From Clostridiales bacterium (GTDB taxonomy: Bacteria > Bacillota > Clostridia > Christensenellales > Aristaeellaceae), in contig SFFH01000008.1 of assembly GCA_004557905.1 (NCBI GenBank), forward strand, positions 51,633-115,632: a DNA stretch of 64,000 nucleotides, in the 5' to 3' direction. Positions 41,015 through 51,830 of the stretch are shown here, piece by piece (the stretch's first letter is position 1; every line of letters begins with the position of its first letter). The position numbers were made by a program, and so were the translations under genes. The notes beneath the pieces are model-generated. The model searched no databases. It saw only the letters and a list, made by a program, of their open reading frames with translations, and was not told where the DNA came from.

Positions 41015-42192
41015 TGCATTCTCTCCTCCTGAATCCGTAAGCTCGTTTCCCGTTCCTGTTTTCTGCGCAGCCGGTCAATCCGTCTGTGGATCTGCGCCGT
41101 CTGCTGCTCATCCGCGCCCCAGAGCGGCGCAACATTCAGCGTGTAGCGCAGCGCGCCATTCGCATACGAGAGCGCGCGAGCGTTGTCCCTGGCGATATGC
41201 TCGTAGTATTTCGCCAACTCGATGTACGGCCATACGCCGCCCGCGCCCTGTGCAATCATCTGCTGGCAGGTTTCCACTGCCTCGGCCCATTCCTTCTCCT
41301 TCTTGTAGCTGGCAGCCAGGTGCATGTGTGCCTGTGCGGACAGCGTGCTGTGGCCGAGGATTTTGAAGCAGGCTCTCGCCTGCTGCGTTCTTCCGCCGCG
41401 CATGAGCGTTCTGCCCACGCCGAAGAGATCCTCCGGATGCGCGAGCTTTTCGGGCTCCCGGAAGGCTGCGCACAGATGCCCCGTCAGACTTGCCAGGCTC
41501 TTCACATCGTCAAAATTGTGCCGAAGCACATCCTCCAGCAGCGCAAACTCCTTCGTGCGCACATAATCAAAGTACCGCTGCGGCACCTGCGCGCCCGGCA
41601 GGTCGTCCTGACGTGTCTGACCGAGCACAGCCTCCTCAAGTGCCGCCAGATTGCAGCGCTTCAGGCGCAGCTTGTACACGCGCCGCGCGGCGTGCAGCAG
41701 ATCGAGGTGCGGCATCTGCGTCACAGGCAGACGGATGCGGTTCATGACCATGCGGGATTCCAGCAGCGGAAGGTCGAACGTCTTGCCGTTGAAGGAGACG
41801 ACCGTATCCGCCTGCCGAAGCAGCGCGGCGATCTCCGTGAGCATCGCCGCCTCCTCGCTGTAATCGCGCATGACATACTGTCTGATCACCATGCCGCGGT
41901 CGTCGATGAATCCCACGCCGATCTCAAACGCCACGGTACCCGCGCCGCCGCTCAGGCCGGTCGTCTCCGTATCCAGGAACAGCACGTGGCGGATATCCCA
42001 GCAGTCGCCCGAAAAGCGCGGATCGCACGCGCGGATTTCGTCAAGCGTCGTGCGTTCGATGCCGCAAAGCTCCCGCAGCGGTACAATCTGCTCGCGGTAG
42101 AAGAATGGCTCCTCTTTGATCGCCGGCTCTGGCCTGGGCGCGGCGGGCTTGCCTGATGCCACAGCCATCAGCCGTTCACGCAGGTTTCTCAT
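41011..42192 (-). CDS. mrfB: MrfB-like exonuclease with TPR tail, from its own start
   Basis: From ATG 42192 the product has 393 residues. A DnaQ/RNase H-like 3'-5' exonuclease domain shows LFLDTETTGLSGG, VSFNGKTFDLPLLESR, and later HNFDDVKSLASL, which supply the acidic metal ligands. TPR-like helices follow (GGRTQQARACFKILG, KEWAEAVETCQQMIAQG). This is the layout of Bacillus MrfB (YprB), partner of the helicase MrfA in mitomycin C repair. The ATG overlaps the ancestral helicase stop as ATGA, the reason for preferring two genes over one. Confidence 0.85.
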   Translation of the reverse strand: MRNLRERLMAVASGKPAAPRPEPAIKEEPFFYREQIVPLRELCGIERTTLDEIRACDPRFSGDCWDIRHVLFLDTETTGLSGGAGTVAFEIGVGFIDDRGMVIRQYVMRDYSEEAAMLTEIAALLRQADTVVSFNGKTFDLPLLESRMVMNRIRLPVTQMPHLDLLHAARRVYKLRLKRCNLAALEEAVLGQTRQDDLPGAQVPQRYFDYVRTKEFALLEDVLRHNFDDVKSLASLTGHLCAAFREPEKLAHPEDLFGVGRTLMRGGRTQQARACFKILGHSTLSAQAHMHLAASYKKEKEWAEAVETCQQMIAQGAGGVWPYIELAKYYEHIARDNARALSYANGALRYTLNVAPLWGADEQQTAQIHRRIDRLRRKQERETSLRIQEERMQ

Positions 42193-44421
42193 AGCGCCAT
42201 CAGCCTTTCGGTCAGCAGCAGCGCCGTCTGCTTGCCGCGCTCGCCCACCTCTGCACGAGGGCCGACGCACGATGGACAGCCCGACTCGCACGGGCACGCC
42301 CTGATCAGCGAATGGACGTCGCCGAAGATCAGGCTGCGCATGCCGTACACACGCTCGCTCAGGCCGATGCCGGGTGAACGGGTCGCGCACGCGGTACTGC
42401 ACGCAGATATCGCTCGGGGAGCACATCAGATACAGCGGGATGATCTGGCGCAGCGCATTGGCGATGCCCAGCATGCCGCCCTGCAGATTGTCCATGGAGA
42501 GCCCGCCGGTCAGGCGCTCATCCAATGCCCACCAGCAGGCGTTCGTCGGCATCTCCAATTCCGGCAGATCGACCGGGCCGAAGCCCAGCGTCTCCTGCGT
42601 GTCCAGCTTGAACTTTTTGAACATCGTCACCAGCCAGGTGACCAGCACCTCGCCGTAAGCCATCGTGCCCGTGCCCAGTGGCTGCTCCTTGAGCACGTCG
42701 AGCACCTTCACGCTGGTGTTGAGGTCGGCGTCGGTATAATAGTCCACGTTCACGCTGCGTACATAGGCCTTTTTCTCGGTGAAGTCGAGCTTTTCCACCT
42801 GGAACTGCTGGCCCTCGTGCATGTAGATCGCGTGCTCGTGCAGAAGCATGGGCACGGTATAGCGGTCCATCTCGCCGATCACATTGTGGTGCGCGGGATT
42901 GGTGATGTCAATGATGACGAAATTCTCGCTGGTCACCGAGCGCAGCGACAGGTCGGCCGCCGGGAATTCCTCGGCCATCCAGTAATACCGGCCGCCGGTC
43001 AGGTTCAGAATCTGCTCCTCGCACAGGTAATTAAGCAGCTCCTGCGTGGAGACGCCGTCGGCGTACTGCTCACCTTCCTCAAACGGCAGCTCGTACGCCG
43101 CGCACTTGACGTGATTGAGCAGCACATACAGGTTGTCCGGGTGCACCAGCGCGTTTTCGGGCGAACGGCCAAAGAAGTACGCGGGGTGCGTGACGACGTA
43201 CTGATCCAGCGCTGAGGAGGACGCGACCACGACCGTCAGCGCCGTGTTCTTGCGCCGGCCCGCACGGCCTGCCTCCTGCCAGGTGCTGGCGATGGAGCCC
43301 GGATAGCCGCACATCACACACGCGTCAAGCTGACCGATGTCAATGCCCAGCTCCAGGGCGTTGGTAGAGACGACGGCGCGGATCTCGCCCCTGCGCAGCC
43401 CGCGCTCGATCTCGCGCCGCAGCGTGGGCAGATAGCCGCCGCGATAGCCTCGCACGCGGCCCGCATTGCCCAGCGGATCGCGCACACGCTCCTTGAGATG
43501 GCGCGTGAGCACCTCGACCGTCAGGCGCGACTTGCCGAAGACGATGGTCGAAATGTCGTTGTCCACCAGCATGGACGCGATGCGCAGCGTCTCCTGCAGG
43601 ACGGACTTGCGCACGCCGAGCTGCCGGTTGACTACCGGCGGATTGTAAAACACGATATGCTTTTCGCCGCTCGCCGCACCGCTCTGGTCGATCAGCTCCA
43701 CCGGACGTCCGATGAGCGTCTGCGCAAGCTCGGCAGGATTGGCGATCGTCGCGGAGCAGCAGATGAACTGCGGGTTGGAGCCGTAGAACCGGCACAGGCG
43801 AAGAAGCCTGCGGATGACGTTGGCCAGGTTGGAGCCGAACACGCCGCGATAGGCGTGAATCTCGTCGATAACGATGTAGCGCAGGTTCTCAAACAGCTTG
43901 ACCCACTTGGTGTGGTGCGGCAGGATGCCCGAATGCAGCATATCCGGATTGGTGACAACGATGTGACCAGCCTGGCGGACCTGACGCCGGGCCGCCGCGG
44001 GCGTGTCGCCGTCGTAGGTGTAGGTCTTGACGTCCACACCCATCGCCTCGATGAGCTCGTAGAGCTCCGAGACCTGATCGGCGGACAGCGCCTTCGTCGG
44101 GAAGAGATACAGCGCGCGCGCATCCGGCTCATGCAAAATGGTGTTGAGCACCGGGAGGTTGTAGCACATGGTCTTGCCGGAGGCCGTCGGCGTGACGACA
44201 CAGATGTCCCTTTGCTGTGCTGCGAGATCAAACGCCTGGCGCTGATGGCTGTAGAGCCTGTACACGCCGCGCTTTTGCAGCACGGGCGCAATGCGGTTGT
44301 CCATCTCCGCCGGGAAATCCTCATAGACCGCCTCACGCGCCGGGATTGTCTCCCAATGCGTGACGTTTTCCATGAAGGACGGCGTGTTCTTCAGCCTGTC
44401 CAGGAGCTGTTCAAGGTTCAT
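41011..44421 (-). CDS. mrfA: MrfA-like helicase fused by an out-of-frame deletion to MrfB (1136 codons as written)
   Basis: Residues 1-683 are a superfamily 2 helicase of the MrfA/YprA type with P-loop PTASGKT, DEIH box, and motif VI QEAGRAGRR. After Thr683 about 60 residues are Arg-rich and unlike the family. The missing end exists one frame over at 42371-42189: GIGLSERVYG, then CPCESGCPSC, the zinc-cysteine motif of the MrfA C-terminal domain, ending at a TGA that overlaps the MrfB ATG. The YDxYPGG-like stretch expected before GIGLSER is absent, so roughly a dozen codons plus a frame-breaking remainder seem lost near 42371-42376. The intact helicase would act in mitomycin-lesion repair with MrfB. 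Confidence 0.8.
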   Translation of the reverse strand: MNLEQLLDRLKNTPSFMENVTHWETIPAREAVYEDFPAEMDNRIAPVLQKRGVYRLYSHQRQAFDLAAQQRDICVVTPTASGKTMCYNLPVLNTILHEPDARALYLFPTKALSADQVSELYELIEAMGVDVKTYTYDGDTPAAARRQVRQAGHIVVTNPDMLHSGILPHHTKWVKLFENLRYIVIDEIHAYRGVFGSNLANVIRRLLRLCRFYGSNPQFICCSATIANPAELAQTLIGRPVELIDQSGAASGEKHIVFYNPPVVNRQLGVRKSVLQETLRIASMLVDNDISTIVFGKSRLTVEVLTRHLKERVRDPLGNAGRVRGYRGGYLPTLRREIERGLRRGEIRAVVSTNALELGIDIGQLDACVMCGYPGSIASTWQEAGRAGRRKNTALTVVVASSSALDQYVVTHPAYFFGRSPENALVHPDNLYVLLNHVKCAAYELPFEEGEQYADGVSTQELLNYLCEEQILNLTGGRYYWMAEEFPAADLSLRSVTSENFVIIDITNPAHHNVIGEMDRYTVPMLLHEHAIYMHEGQQFQVEKLDFTEKKAYVRSVNVDYYTDADLNTSVKVLDVLKEQPLGTGTMAYGEVLVTWLVTMFKKFKLDTQETLGFGPVDLPELEMPTNACWWALDERLTGGLSMDNLQGGMLGIANALRQIIPLYLMCSPSDICVQYRVRDPFTRHRPERACVRHAQPDLRRRPFADQGVPVRVGLSIVRRPSCRGGRARQADGAAADRKADGAMRNLRERLMAVASGKPAAPRPEPAIKEEPFFYREQIVPLRELCGIERTTLDEIRACDPRFSGDCWDIRHVLFLDTETTGLSGGAGTVAFEIGVGFIDDRGMVIRQYVMRDYSEEAAMLTEIAALLRQADTVVSFNGKTFDLPLLESRMVMNRIRLPVTQMPHLDLLHAARRVYKLRLKRCNLAALEEAVLGQTRQDDLPGAQVPQRYFDYVRTKEFALLEDVLRHNFDDVKSLASLTGHLCAAFREPEKLAHPEDLFGVGRTLMRGGRTQQARACFKILGHSTLSAQAHMHLAASYKKEKEWAEAVETCQQMIAQGAGGVWPYIELAKYYEHIARDNARALSYANGALRYTLNVAPLWGADEQQTAQIHRRIDRLRRKQERETSLRIQEERMQ

Positions 44422-46063
44422 GTGTGTTTCCTCCCGATGAACGCTGCGCGCGAATGGCGCTCAGACCCAGCGCGCAGACGGAAAAGTACGTCGCAATGAG
44501 AATCGGCTGCGTGACGTTGATGAGCATCACGACGCTGTAAGCAAAGGCCGAGGCAAACGCGCCGCACAGCAACGGGTCATGCCTGGCATGGTGCAGCAGC
44601 GTGACCAGCGTGGCCGCATAGAACAGGACAAAGGCGGCCATGCCCAGCAGGCCGCAGGTCAAAAGCATCTGGAGCGGCTGACAGTGCGGGTCATTGAATA
44701 CGCCGCCCCGCAGCATGGACGGATCATCAAAAAACGGCGTGAGCACGCGCAGCGTCAGCTCCATGCCCGCGCCGAAAAGCTTCTGCACAGGGCCGGCGTC
44801 GGCAAACGCCCGCATGGCACGGATCCAGGCAAACCCGCGCAGCGAGCCCCAGCTGTCGTCAAAGCGCAGGAACGACGCCGCCTCGCCCAGGTTCCTTCCG
44901 GTATCCACGACAGAAAAATAGACCATCGTGCCCAGCAGCAGAAGCGTCGCAAGCCCAAAGCACGAAAACAGTACCGCAGCCGTCTTTCTCCTGCCGGGCG
45001 CCTTCCTGCCACAGCGCGCAATCCAGACGCATGCCGCAGCAAGCGCGAGCAGCAAAACGCAGAGTGCTTCGCCCGCATGCAGATCAAAAAGGAGCTTCGG
45101 CAGCCCGGAAATCTGCGGATGAAAAGTGCTGAACCCAAGCAGCACGCACATGACCGGCAGCGCAGCGCAGGCCATCGCCCAGAGGACGAGCGCATGTGCC
45201 ATTGTCGGCAGACTGCCGCCGGAAATGGCCAGTAGCGCAAAGCAAGCCAGGTGCAGCCCGATCAGCGCGCTGTCCGTGCGCGAAGCCATCGCGCCAAGGG
45301 CCATCACGCATGCGCATGAAAGCCCGAACATCCGCATGCCTCTCTTTTCCGAAAAAACAAACTGTCCGCCCGCAAGCGGAAACAGCATCACCAGATAGGT
45401 GCCGAAGAAATCAAAGTGGCCAATCGTGGACAGGAACACCGTCTCCTGTCCCGTCTTGATTCGCGCATAAAAGCCCAGCGGATCAAAGCCCATGGCGTTG
45501 ACCAGGCCCAGCAGCGCAACCGCCGTCGCGCAGATCACAATAGGCACGAGCAGCCGGGCGCAGGTCTTCCCTTCTCCGATGATGAAAAACGCGGCGCCGC
45601 AGCAAAGCATGAAGATCAAGCCGCAGTAACGCCCCTCGCTGCCGTCAAGCGTCGCGGATTCAAAGCCCGTCCGCGCGCAGGCGATCACGCAGGCTGCCAA
45701 AAACAGCAACACCAACAGACGGGTTGCCCTTCCGGGATGCGGAATACGCTTTTCGCCAGTGCGCGCAAGCAGCATTGCCGTGCCCATCAGCAGCGCCAGC
45801 GCCGGCACGATCCGGCAAACCGCCTCGACTTTGAAGCGGTTGATGTCAAAAAACGCATTGTGGAAAAGCAGCGGAAGCGCGCAAAGCATAAACGCCGCGC
45901 AGATCAGGGAGATCAGCTCGGGAAGCCTTTTCTTTTCAAAACAGGAACGTGCGCTAAAAAGCTTGCGGCGAGCACCAAATGACTTGATCTTGTAAAGCAG
46001 CTCGGACATGGACATGGGCACAGTCCGCTTTTTCATTCGCACGATTGCTTTCATCCCAACCAT
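44411..46063 (-). CDS. O-antigen ligase/polymerase-like membrane protein
   Basis: The 550-residue protein has about twelve hydrophobic segments and a large extracellular loop in the C-terminal half (about residues 360-440), the layout of the Wzy/WaaL family, which joins or polymerises lipid-linked sugars. The motif FLSTIGHFDFFGTYL and the later FNDPHCQPLQMLLTCGLLG are in line with the family. The N terminus is uncertain: ATG 46063 has AAGGG upstream, and ATG 46015 is an alternative. The 3' end overlaps the helicase gene. The substrate is unknown. Confidence 0.75.
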   Translation of the reverse strand: MVGMKAIVRMKKRTVPMSMSELLYKIKSFGARRKLFSARSCFEKKRLPELISLICAAFMLCALPLLFHNAFFDINRFKVEAVCRIVPALALLMGTAMLLARTGEKRIPHPGRATRLLVLLFLAACVIACARTGFESATLDGSEGRYCGLIFMLCCGAAFFIIGEGKTCARLLVPIVICATAVALLGLVNAMGFDPLGFYARIKTGQETVFLSTIGHFDFFGTYLVMLFPLAGGQFVFSEKRGMRMFGLSCACVMALGAMASRTDSALIGLHLACFALLAISGGSLPTMAHALVLWAMACAALPVMCVLLGFSTFHPQISGLPKLLFDLHAGEALCVLLLALAAACVWIARCGRKAPGRRKTAAVLFSCFGLATLLLLGTMVYFSVVDTGRNLGEAASFLRFDDSWGSLRGFAWIRAMRAFADAGPVQKLFGAGMELTLRVLTPFFDDPSMLRGGVFNDPHCQPLQMLLTCGLLGMAAFVLFYAATLVTLLHHARHDPLLCGAFASAFAYSVVMLINVTQPILIATYFSVCALGLSAIRAQRSSGGNTHEP

Positions 46064-46094
46064 GTTTCAGCCCTTCATTTCAGGATTCCACCCT

Positions 46095-46123
46095 ATTGTA
46101 AAGCATCTACGCGCGCTGCGCAA
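46095..46123 (-). promoter_or_regulatory. Putative promoter of the ligase-like/mrfAB/TPR operon
   Basis: On the minus strand TTGCGC (46123-46118) and TACAAT (46100-46095) are 17 bases apart, close upstream of 46063. Confidence 0.6.
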
Positions 46124-46199
46124 GTACATCTTCGCGCAAATCAACCGTCGTCGTCTCGCCAATCAGCCCAGGTCAAAACGGTACCAGGCGGCACACAAC

Positions 46200-46223
46200 A
46201 AAGGCGGGCAGATGCCCGCCTTT
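46200..46223 (-). terminator. Terminator after clpC
   Basis: A perfect 10-bp G+C-rich stem AAAGGCGGGC/GCCCGCCTTT with loop AGAT lies four bases after the clpC stop. The T-rich tail on the minus strand is short. Confidence 0.75.
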
Positions 46224-46227
46224 GCCG

Positions 46228-48567
<2,340 letters not shown>

Positions 48568-48594
48568 TGTGATTCATCCCTCCTGTCAGGCCCA

Positions 48595-49059
48595 TCAGGC
48601 ACGACGCTTGGCCAGCGAGAGGATCATGCTGCGCAGCGTGCCCGCGCAAAGCGCATCCTTCATCGTCAGCGGCAGCGGCACAGCCTGCGGCGAAAGCGCG
48701 GCGAGCATCAGGCTCGCCTCCTCCGGGGTGACGATCTTTTCCATCTTCAGATGCTCGATGATTTTGGCGGCGTCCGCGCTGCTGATGGACGTGCCGATGC
48801 GCTGATACAGCGACTGCAGCAACTCCTCGCGGCTGGTCGCCGCCAGGCGGACGATGCGGATATAGCCGCCGCCGCCGCGCCGCGACTCGATCACATAGCC
48901 GTGATCCGGCGTAAAGCGCGTGGACAGCACATAGTTGATCTGAGACGGCGCGCACTGAAAGTGCTCCGCCAGTTCGTTTCTTCTCAATTCTATTTCATGC
49001 GTCTCATCTTCCATGAGCGCCTTGATGAAGTCCTCAATGGAGTCGCTGAGCAATCTCAT
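48595..49059 (-). CDS. ctsR: CtsR transcriptional repressor of heat-shock genes
   Basis: The 154-residue protein has the CtsR winged helix (RRNELAEHFQCAPSQINYVLSTRF) and the glycine-rich wing ESRRGGGGYIRI that enters the minor groove and senses heat. A C-terminal helical dimerisation domain follows. It ends 27 bases before clpC. A CtsR operator overlaps its own transcription start, so it should be self-regulated. AAGGAG precedes the ATG. Confidence 0.93.
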   Translation of the reverse strand: MRLLSDSIEDFIKALMEDETHEIELRRNELAEHFQCAPSQINYVLSTRFTPDHGYVIESRRGGGGYIRIVRLAATSREELLQSLYQRIGTSISSADAAKIIEHLKMEKIVTPEEASLMLAALSPQAVPLPLTMKDALCAGTLRSMILSLAKRRA

Positions 49060-49091
49060 CTGGAATCCCTCTCCTTGTCGTGTCTGATTAG

Positions 49092-49108
49092 TTTAACTTT
49101 CTTTGACC
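49092..49108 (-). promoter_or_regulatory. CtsR operator
   Basis: On the minus strand GGTCAAA, three bases, then AGTTAAA: the direct heptad repeat with 3-bp spacing of CtsR boxes with one mismatch. It sits at about +1 to +17 of the ctsR promoter. Confidence 0.8.
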
Positions 49109-49114
49109 TTCTCT

Positions 49115-49143
49115 ATTATACGCGTTTTCATTTCCGCTTGCAA
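49115..49143 (-). promoter_or_regulatory. Putative ctsR-clpC promoter
   Basis: On the minus strand TTGCAA (49143-49138) and TATAAT (49120-49115) with a 17-base spacer. Confidence 0.75.
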
Positions 49144-49156
49144 GACCAAATTTACC

Positions 49157-49185
49157 TTGCGTCCGGTCTCTTCATATCGTATAAT
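49157..49185 (+). promoter_or_regulatory. Putative promoter of the ABC-F gene
   Basis: TTGCGT at 49157-49162 and TATAAT at 49180-49185 with a 17-base spacer; divergent from the ctsR promoter. Confidence 0.7.
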
Positions 49186-49240
49186 AGATTGATAGGTTTT
49201 GCATAGCCTTACGTTTGATATCGATAGGAGCAATGACAAC

Positions 49241-51157
49241 ATGATCGTTTTGAGCGCACAGAATGTCGCCAAGGCCTTTGGCGTCAACGTCGTGCTGAAG
49301 GATGTCTCCTTCACCCTCCAGCAGGGCGACCGCATCGGGCTTGTGGGCGTGAACGGCTGCGGCAAATCGACCCTGATGCGCATCATCGCAGGCCTTGATA
49401 CGCCAGACAGCGGCGAAATCTCTATCGTGCGCGGCACGCGTATCGGCTATCTCGCCCAACAGGACATGGTCACCAGCGGCGCAAGCGTCTGGGCGGAGCT
49501 AGAGAAGGTATATGAGCCAGTCTTTGAGATGGAAAAGCGGCTGCGCCAGCTGGAAAACGAGATGGAGCACGCGCACACCGATCCCGCGGAGTTCAGCCGC
49601 CTCTCGGCCGACTACGACAAGCTGACGCGCCGGTTTGAAGACGCGGACGGCTACGCCTGGAAGAGCATGGTTTCCGGCGTGCTCAACGGCCTGGGCTTCA
49701 AGCCCAGCCAGTATGATCAGAACGTCGATTCCCTCTCCGGTGGTGAGAAGACGCGTCTGTGCCTGGCGCGGCTGCTGCTGCAGAAGCCCGATCTGCTGCT
49801 GCTGGATGAGCCGACCAACCACCTGGACATGGAGACGCTCTCCTGGCTTGAAAACTATCTGGCCGCCTACCGCGGCAGCGTGCTGGTCATCTCGCACGAC
49901 CGTTACTTTCTCGACCATGTCTGTACCGGCATGGTGGAGATCCTGATGGGCACCTCCGAGCAGTACAACGGCAACTACACCCGTTACATCGCGCAGCGCG
50001 AGGAGCGCTTTGAGACGCGCATCCGCGCCTACGAGCTCCAGCAAAAGGAGATTGAGCGCCAGCAGGCGATCATCGCGCGCTACCGGATGTTCAACCGCGA
50101 GAAGTCCATCCGCGCGGCGGAAAGCCGCGAAAAGGCGTTGGAGCGCATGGAAAAGCTGGAAAAGCCGGTGGACGAGCGTGCCATCCGCTTCCGATTTGAG
50201 GCGCGCCGGCGTACCGGCGAGGACGTGCTGATGATCCATGAGGTCAGCAAATCCTTCGGCGAAAAGCATCTCTTCTCCAATTTCTCGCTGCATGTGCGCG
50301 CCGGCGACCGCATCGCCCTCATCGGCCCCAACGGCGTAGGCAAATCCACGCTGATCAAGCTGATCACCGGCGAGGTTCCCTGCGATACCGGCGAGATCCG
50401 CTACGGTTCCAACGTGGATGTGGGCTATTACGATCAGCATCAGAGCGCGCTTCATCCCGAAAAGACCGTGCTCGACGAGGTCTGGGACCGTTTTCCCCGG
50501 ATGGAGCAGTCCGACGTGCGCGGCGCGCTGGGCATGTTCCTGTTCACCGGGGACGACGTGTTCCAGCCGATCAAAACGCTCTCCGGCGGCGAGAAGGGCC
50601 GCGTCGCGCTGACGGCACTGATGCTGCGCAAGGACAACCTGCTGCTGCTGGACGAGCCGACCAACCATCTGGACATGGATTCCCGCGAGGTGCTGGAGGA
50701 CGCGCTCTCCGGCTTCAGCGGCACGATCATCACCGTCTCCCACGACCGCTACTTCATCAACCGCGTCGCCGACCGTGTCATCGAGATGCTTCCGGACGGC
50801 GTGACGGAGTACATGGGCAACTACGACGACTATCTGGAAAAGAAAAACCGCCCCGTCGAGCAGGAGACCGTCGCCGGCAAGACCCGAACCGAGCTTGACA
50901 AGGAAAAGCGCCGCGAAAAGATGAACAAGCAGGCGCTTCGTCAGCTCAAGGTGCGTGCGCAGGAGGCCGAGAAGGCTGTCGGCGCCAAGGAAGAGGAGAT
51001 TGCCGAACTGGAGGCACAGCTGGCCGATCCGAACCTGTACGCCGACGTCAAATACGCCGCCGAGGTACAGAAGGCTTACCAGCGGGCACAGGGCGAGCTG
51101 ACCAGGCTCTACGAGGAATGGGAGGCCGCCGAGGCCGCACTGCAGGAAGAGAGCTGA
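49241..51157 (+). CDS. ABC-F family ATPase (ribosome-associated)
   Basis: The 638-residue protein has two ABC domains and no membrane segment. Walker A motifs are GVNGCGKST and GPNGVGKST; signatures are LSGGEKTR and LSGGEKGR; both Walker B motifs read LLLLDEPTNHLDM or close to it. A charged linker of about 80 residues separates the domains and a coiled coil (KAVGAKEEEIAELEAQL) forms the C terminus. ABC-F proteins act on the ribosome exit site, as housekeeping factors or for antibiotic protection; the subgroup cannot be fixed by eye. ATG 49241 was chosen for the family N terminus MIVLSAQNV. Confidence 0.92.
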   Translation: MIVLSAQNVAKAFGVNVVLKDVSFTLQQGDRIGLVGVNGCGKSTLMRIIAGLDTPDSGEISIVRGTRIGYLAQQDMVTSGASVWAELEKVYEPVFEMEKRLRQLENEMEHAHTDPAEFSRLSADYDKLTRRFEDADGYAWKSMVSGVLNGLGFKPSQYDQNVDSLSGGEKTRLCLARLLLQKPDLLLLDEPTNHLDMETLSWLENYLAAYRGSVLVISHDRYFLDHVCTGMVEILMGTSEQYNGNYTRYIAQREERFETRIRAYELQQKEIERQQAIIARYRMFNREKSIRAAESREKALERMEKLEKPVDERAIRFRFEARRRTGEDVLMIHEVSKSFGEKHLFSNFSLHVRAGDRIALIGPNGVGKSTLIKLITGEVPCDTGEIRYGSNVDVGYYDQHQSALHPEKTVLDEVWDRFPRMEQSDVRGALGMFLFTGDDVFQPIKTLSGGEKGRVALTALMLRKDNLLLLDEPTNHLDMDSREVLEDALSGFSGTIITVSHDRYFINRVADRVIEMLPDGVTEYMGNYDDYLEKKNRPVEQETVAGKTRTELDKEKRREKMNKQALRQLKVRAQEAEKAVGAKEEEIAELEAQLADPNLYADVKYAAEVQKAYQRAQGELTRLYEEWEAAEAALQEES

Positions 51158-51185
51158 ACGACCAAAGAAAGGGAGCGATCACGCC

Positions 51186-51830
51186 ATGCTATTCATCGGT
51201 ATCTGCGGCGCAAGCGGCAGCGGCAAGTCCACACTCGCTGAGGAGCTGGCCAGGATGGTCAACAAGAGCATCCTCATCATCAACCAGGACGCATACTACT
51301 ACGACCATCCGGACATGTCCTTTGAGGAGCGCTGCAAGCTCAATTACGACGAGCCCTCCATCTTCGATCACGATCTGCTGCTTGAGGACGTGCGCGCGCT
51401 GCTCAGCGGCCAGCGCGTGCTGCGCAAGCGGTATGATTATACCGCGCACCGTCGCGCGCCGCAGGCGGAGGAATACCTCGAGCCGCACGATGTGATCGTC
51501 GTCGAGGGCATCCACGCGTTCTACGACGAGCGCCTGCGCGACATGATGGACCTCAAGCTCTTCGTCCGGGTGGATTCGGACATCTGCCTGCTGCGCCGCA
51601 TCCAGCGCGACATCAACGAGCGTGGCCGCGCCATCGACAACATCTCCACGCAGTACCTGACGACCGTCAAGCCGATGTTCGATCAGTACATCCGCAATTA
51701 CGAGCAGTATGCCGACGTGATCGTCGCGCGCGGCGGCAAGAACGCCAAGATCACCGAAATTCTCGCCGGTTACGTCAACAACGATCTGCATCTGTATCGC
51801 GGCCAGAGCCGCAGGAGGTCTTCATGCTGA
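51186..51830 (+). CDS. udk: Uridine kinase
   Basis: The 214-residue P-loop kinase phosphorylates uridine and probably cytidine. It shows Walker A GICGASGSGKST, the NQDAYYYDHPDMSFEER substrate segment, NYDEPSIFDHDLL and VIVVEGIHAFYD, all typical of Udk. The stop overlaps the next gene by seven bases. It complements upp for pyrimidine salvage. The C-terminal Arg/Ser tail may be incidental. Confidence 0.93.
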   Translation: MLFIGICGASGSGKSTLAEELARMVNKSILIINQDAYYYDHPDMSFEERCKLNYDEPSIFDHDLLLEDVRALLSGQRVLRKRYDYTAHRRAPQAEEYLEPHDVIVVEGIHAFYDERLRDMMDLKLFVRVDSDICLLRRIQRDINERGRAIDNISTQYLTTVKPMFDQYIRNYEQYADVIVARGGKNAKITEILAGYVNNDLHLYRGQSRRRSSC

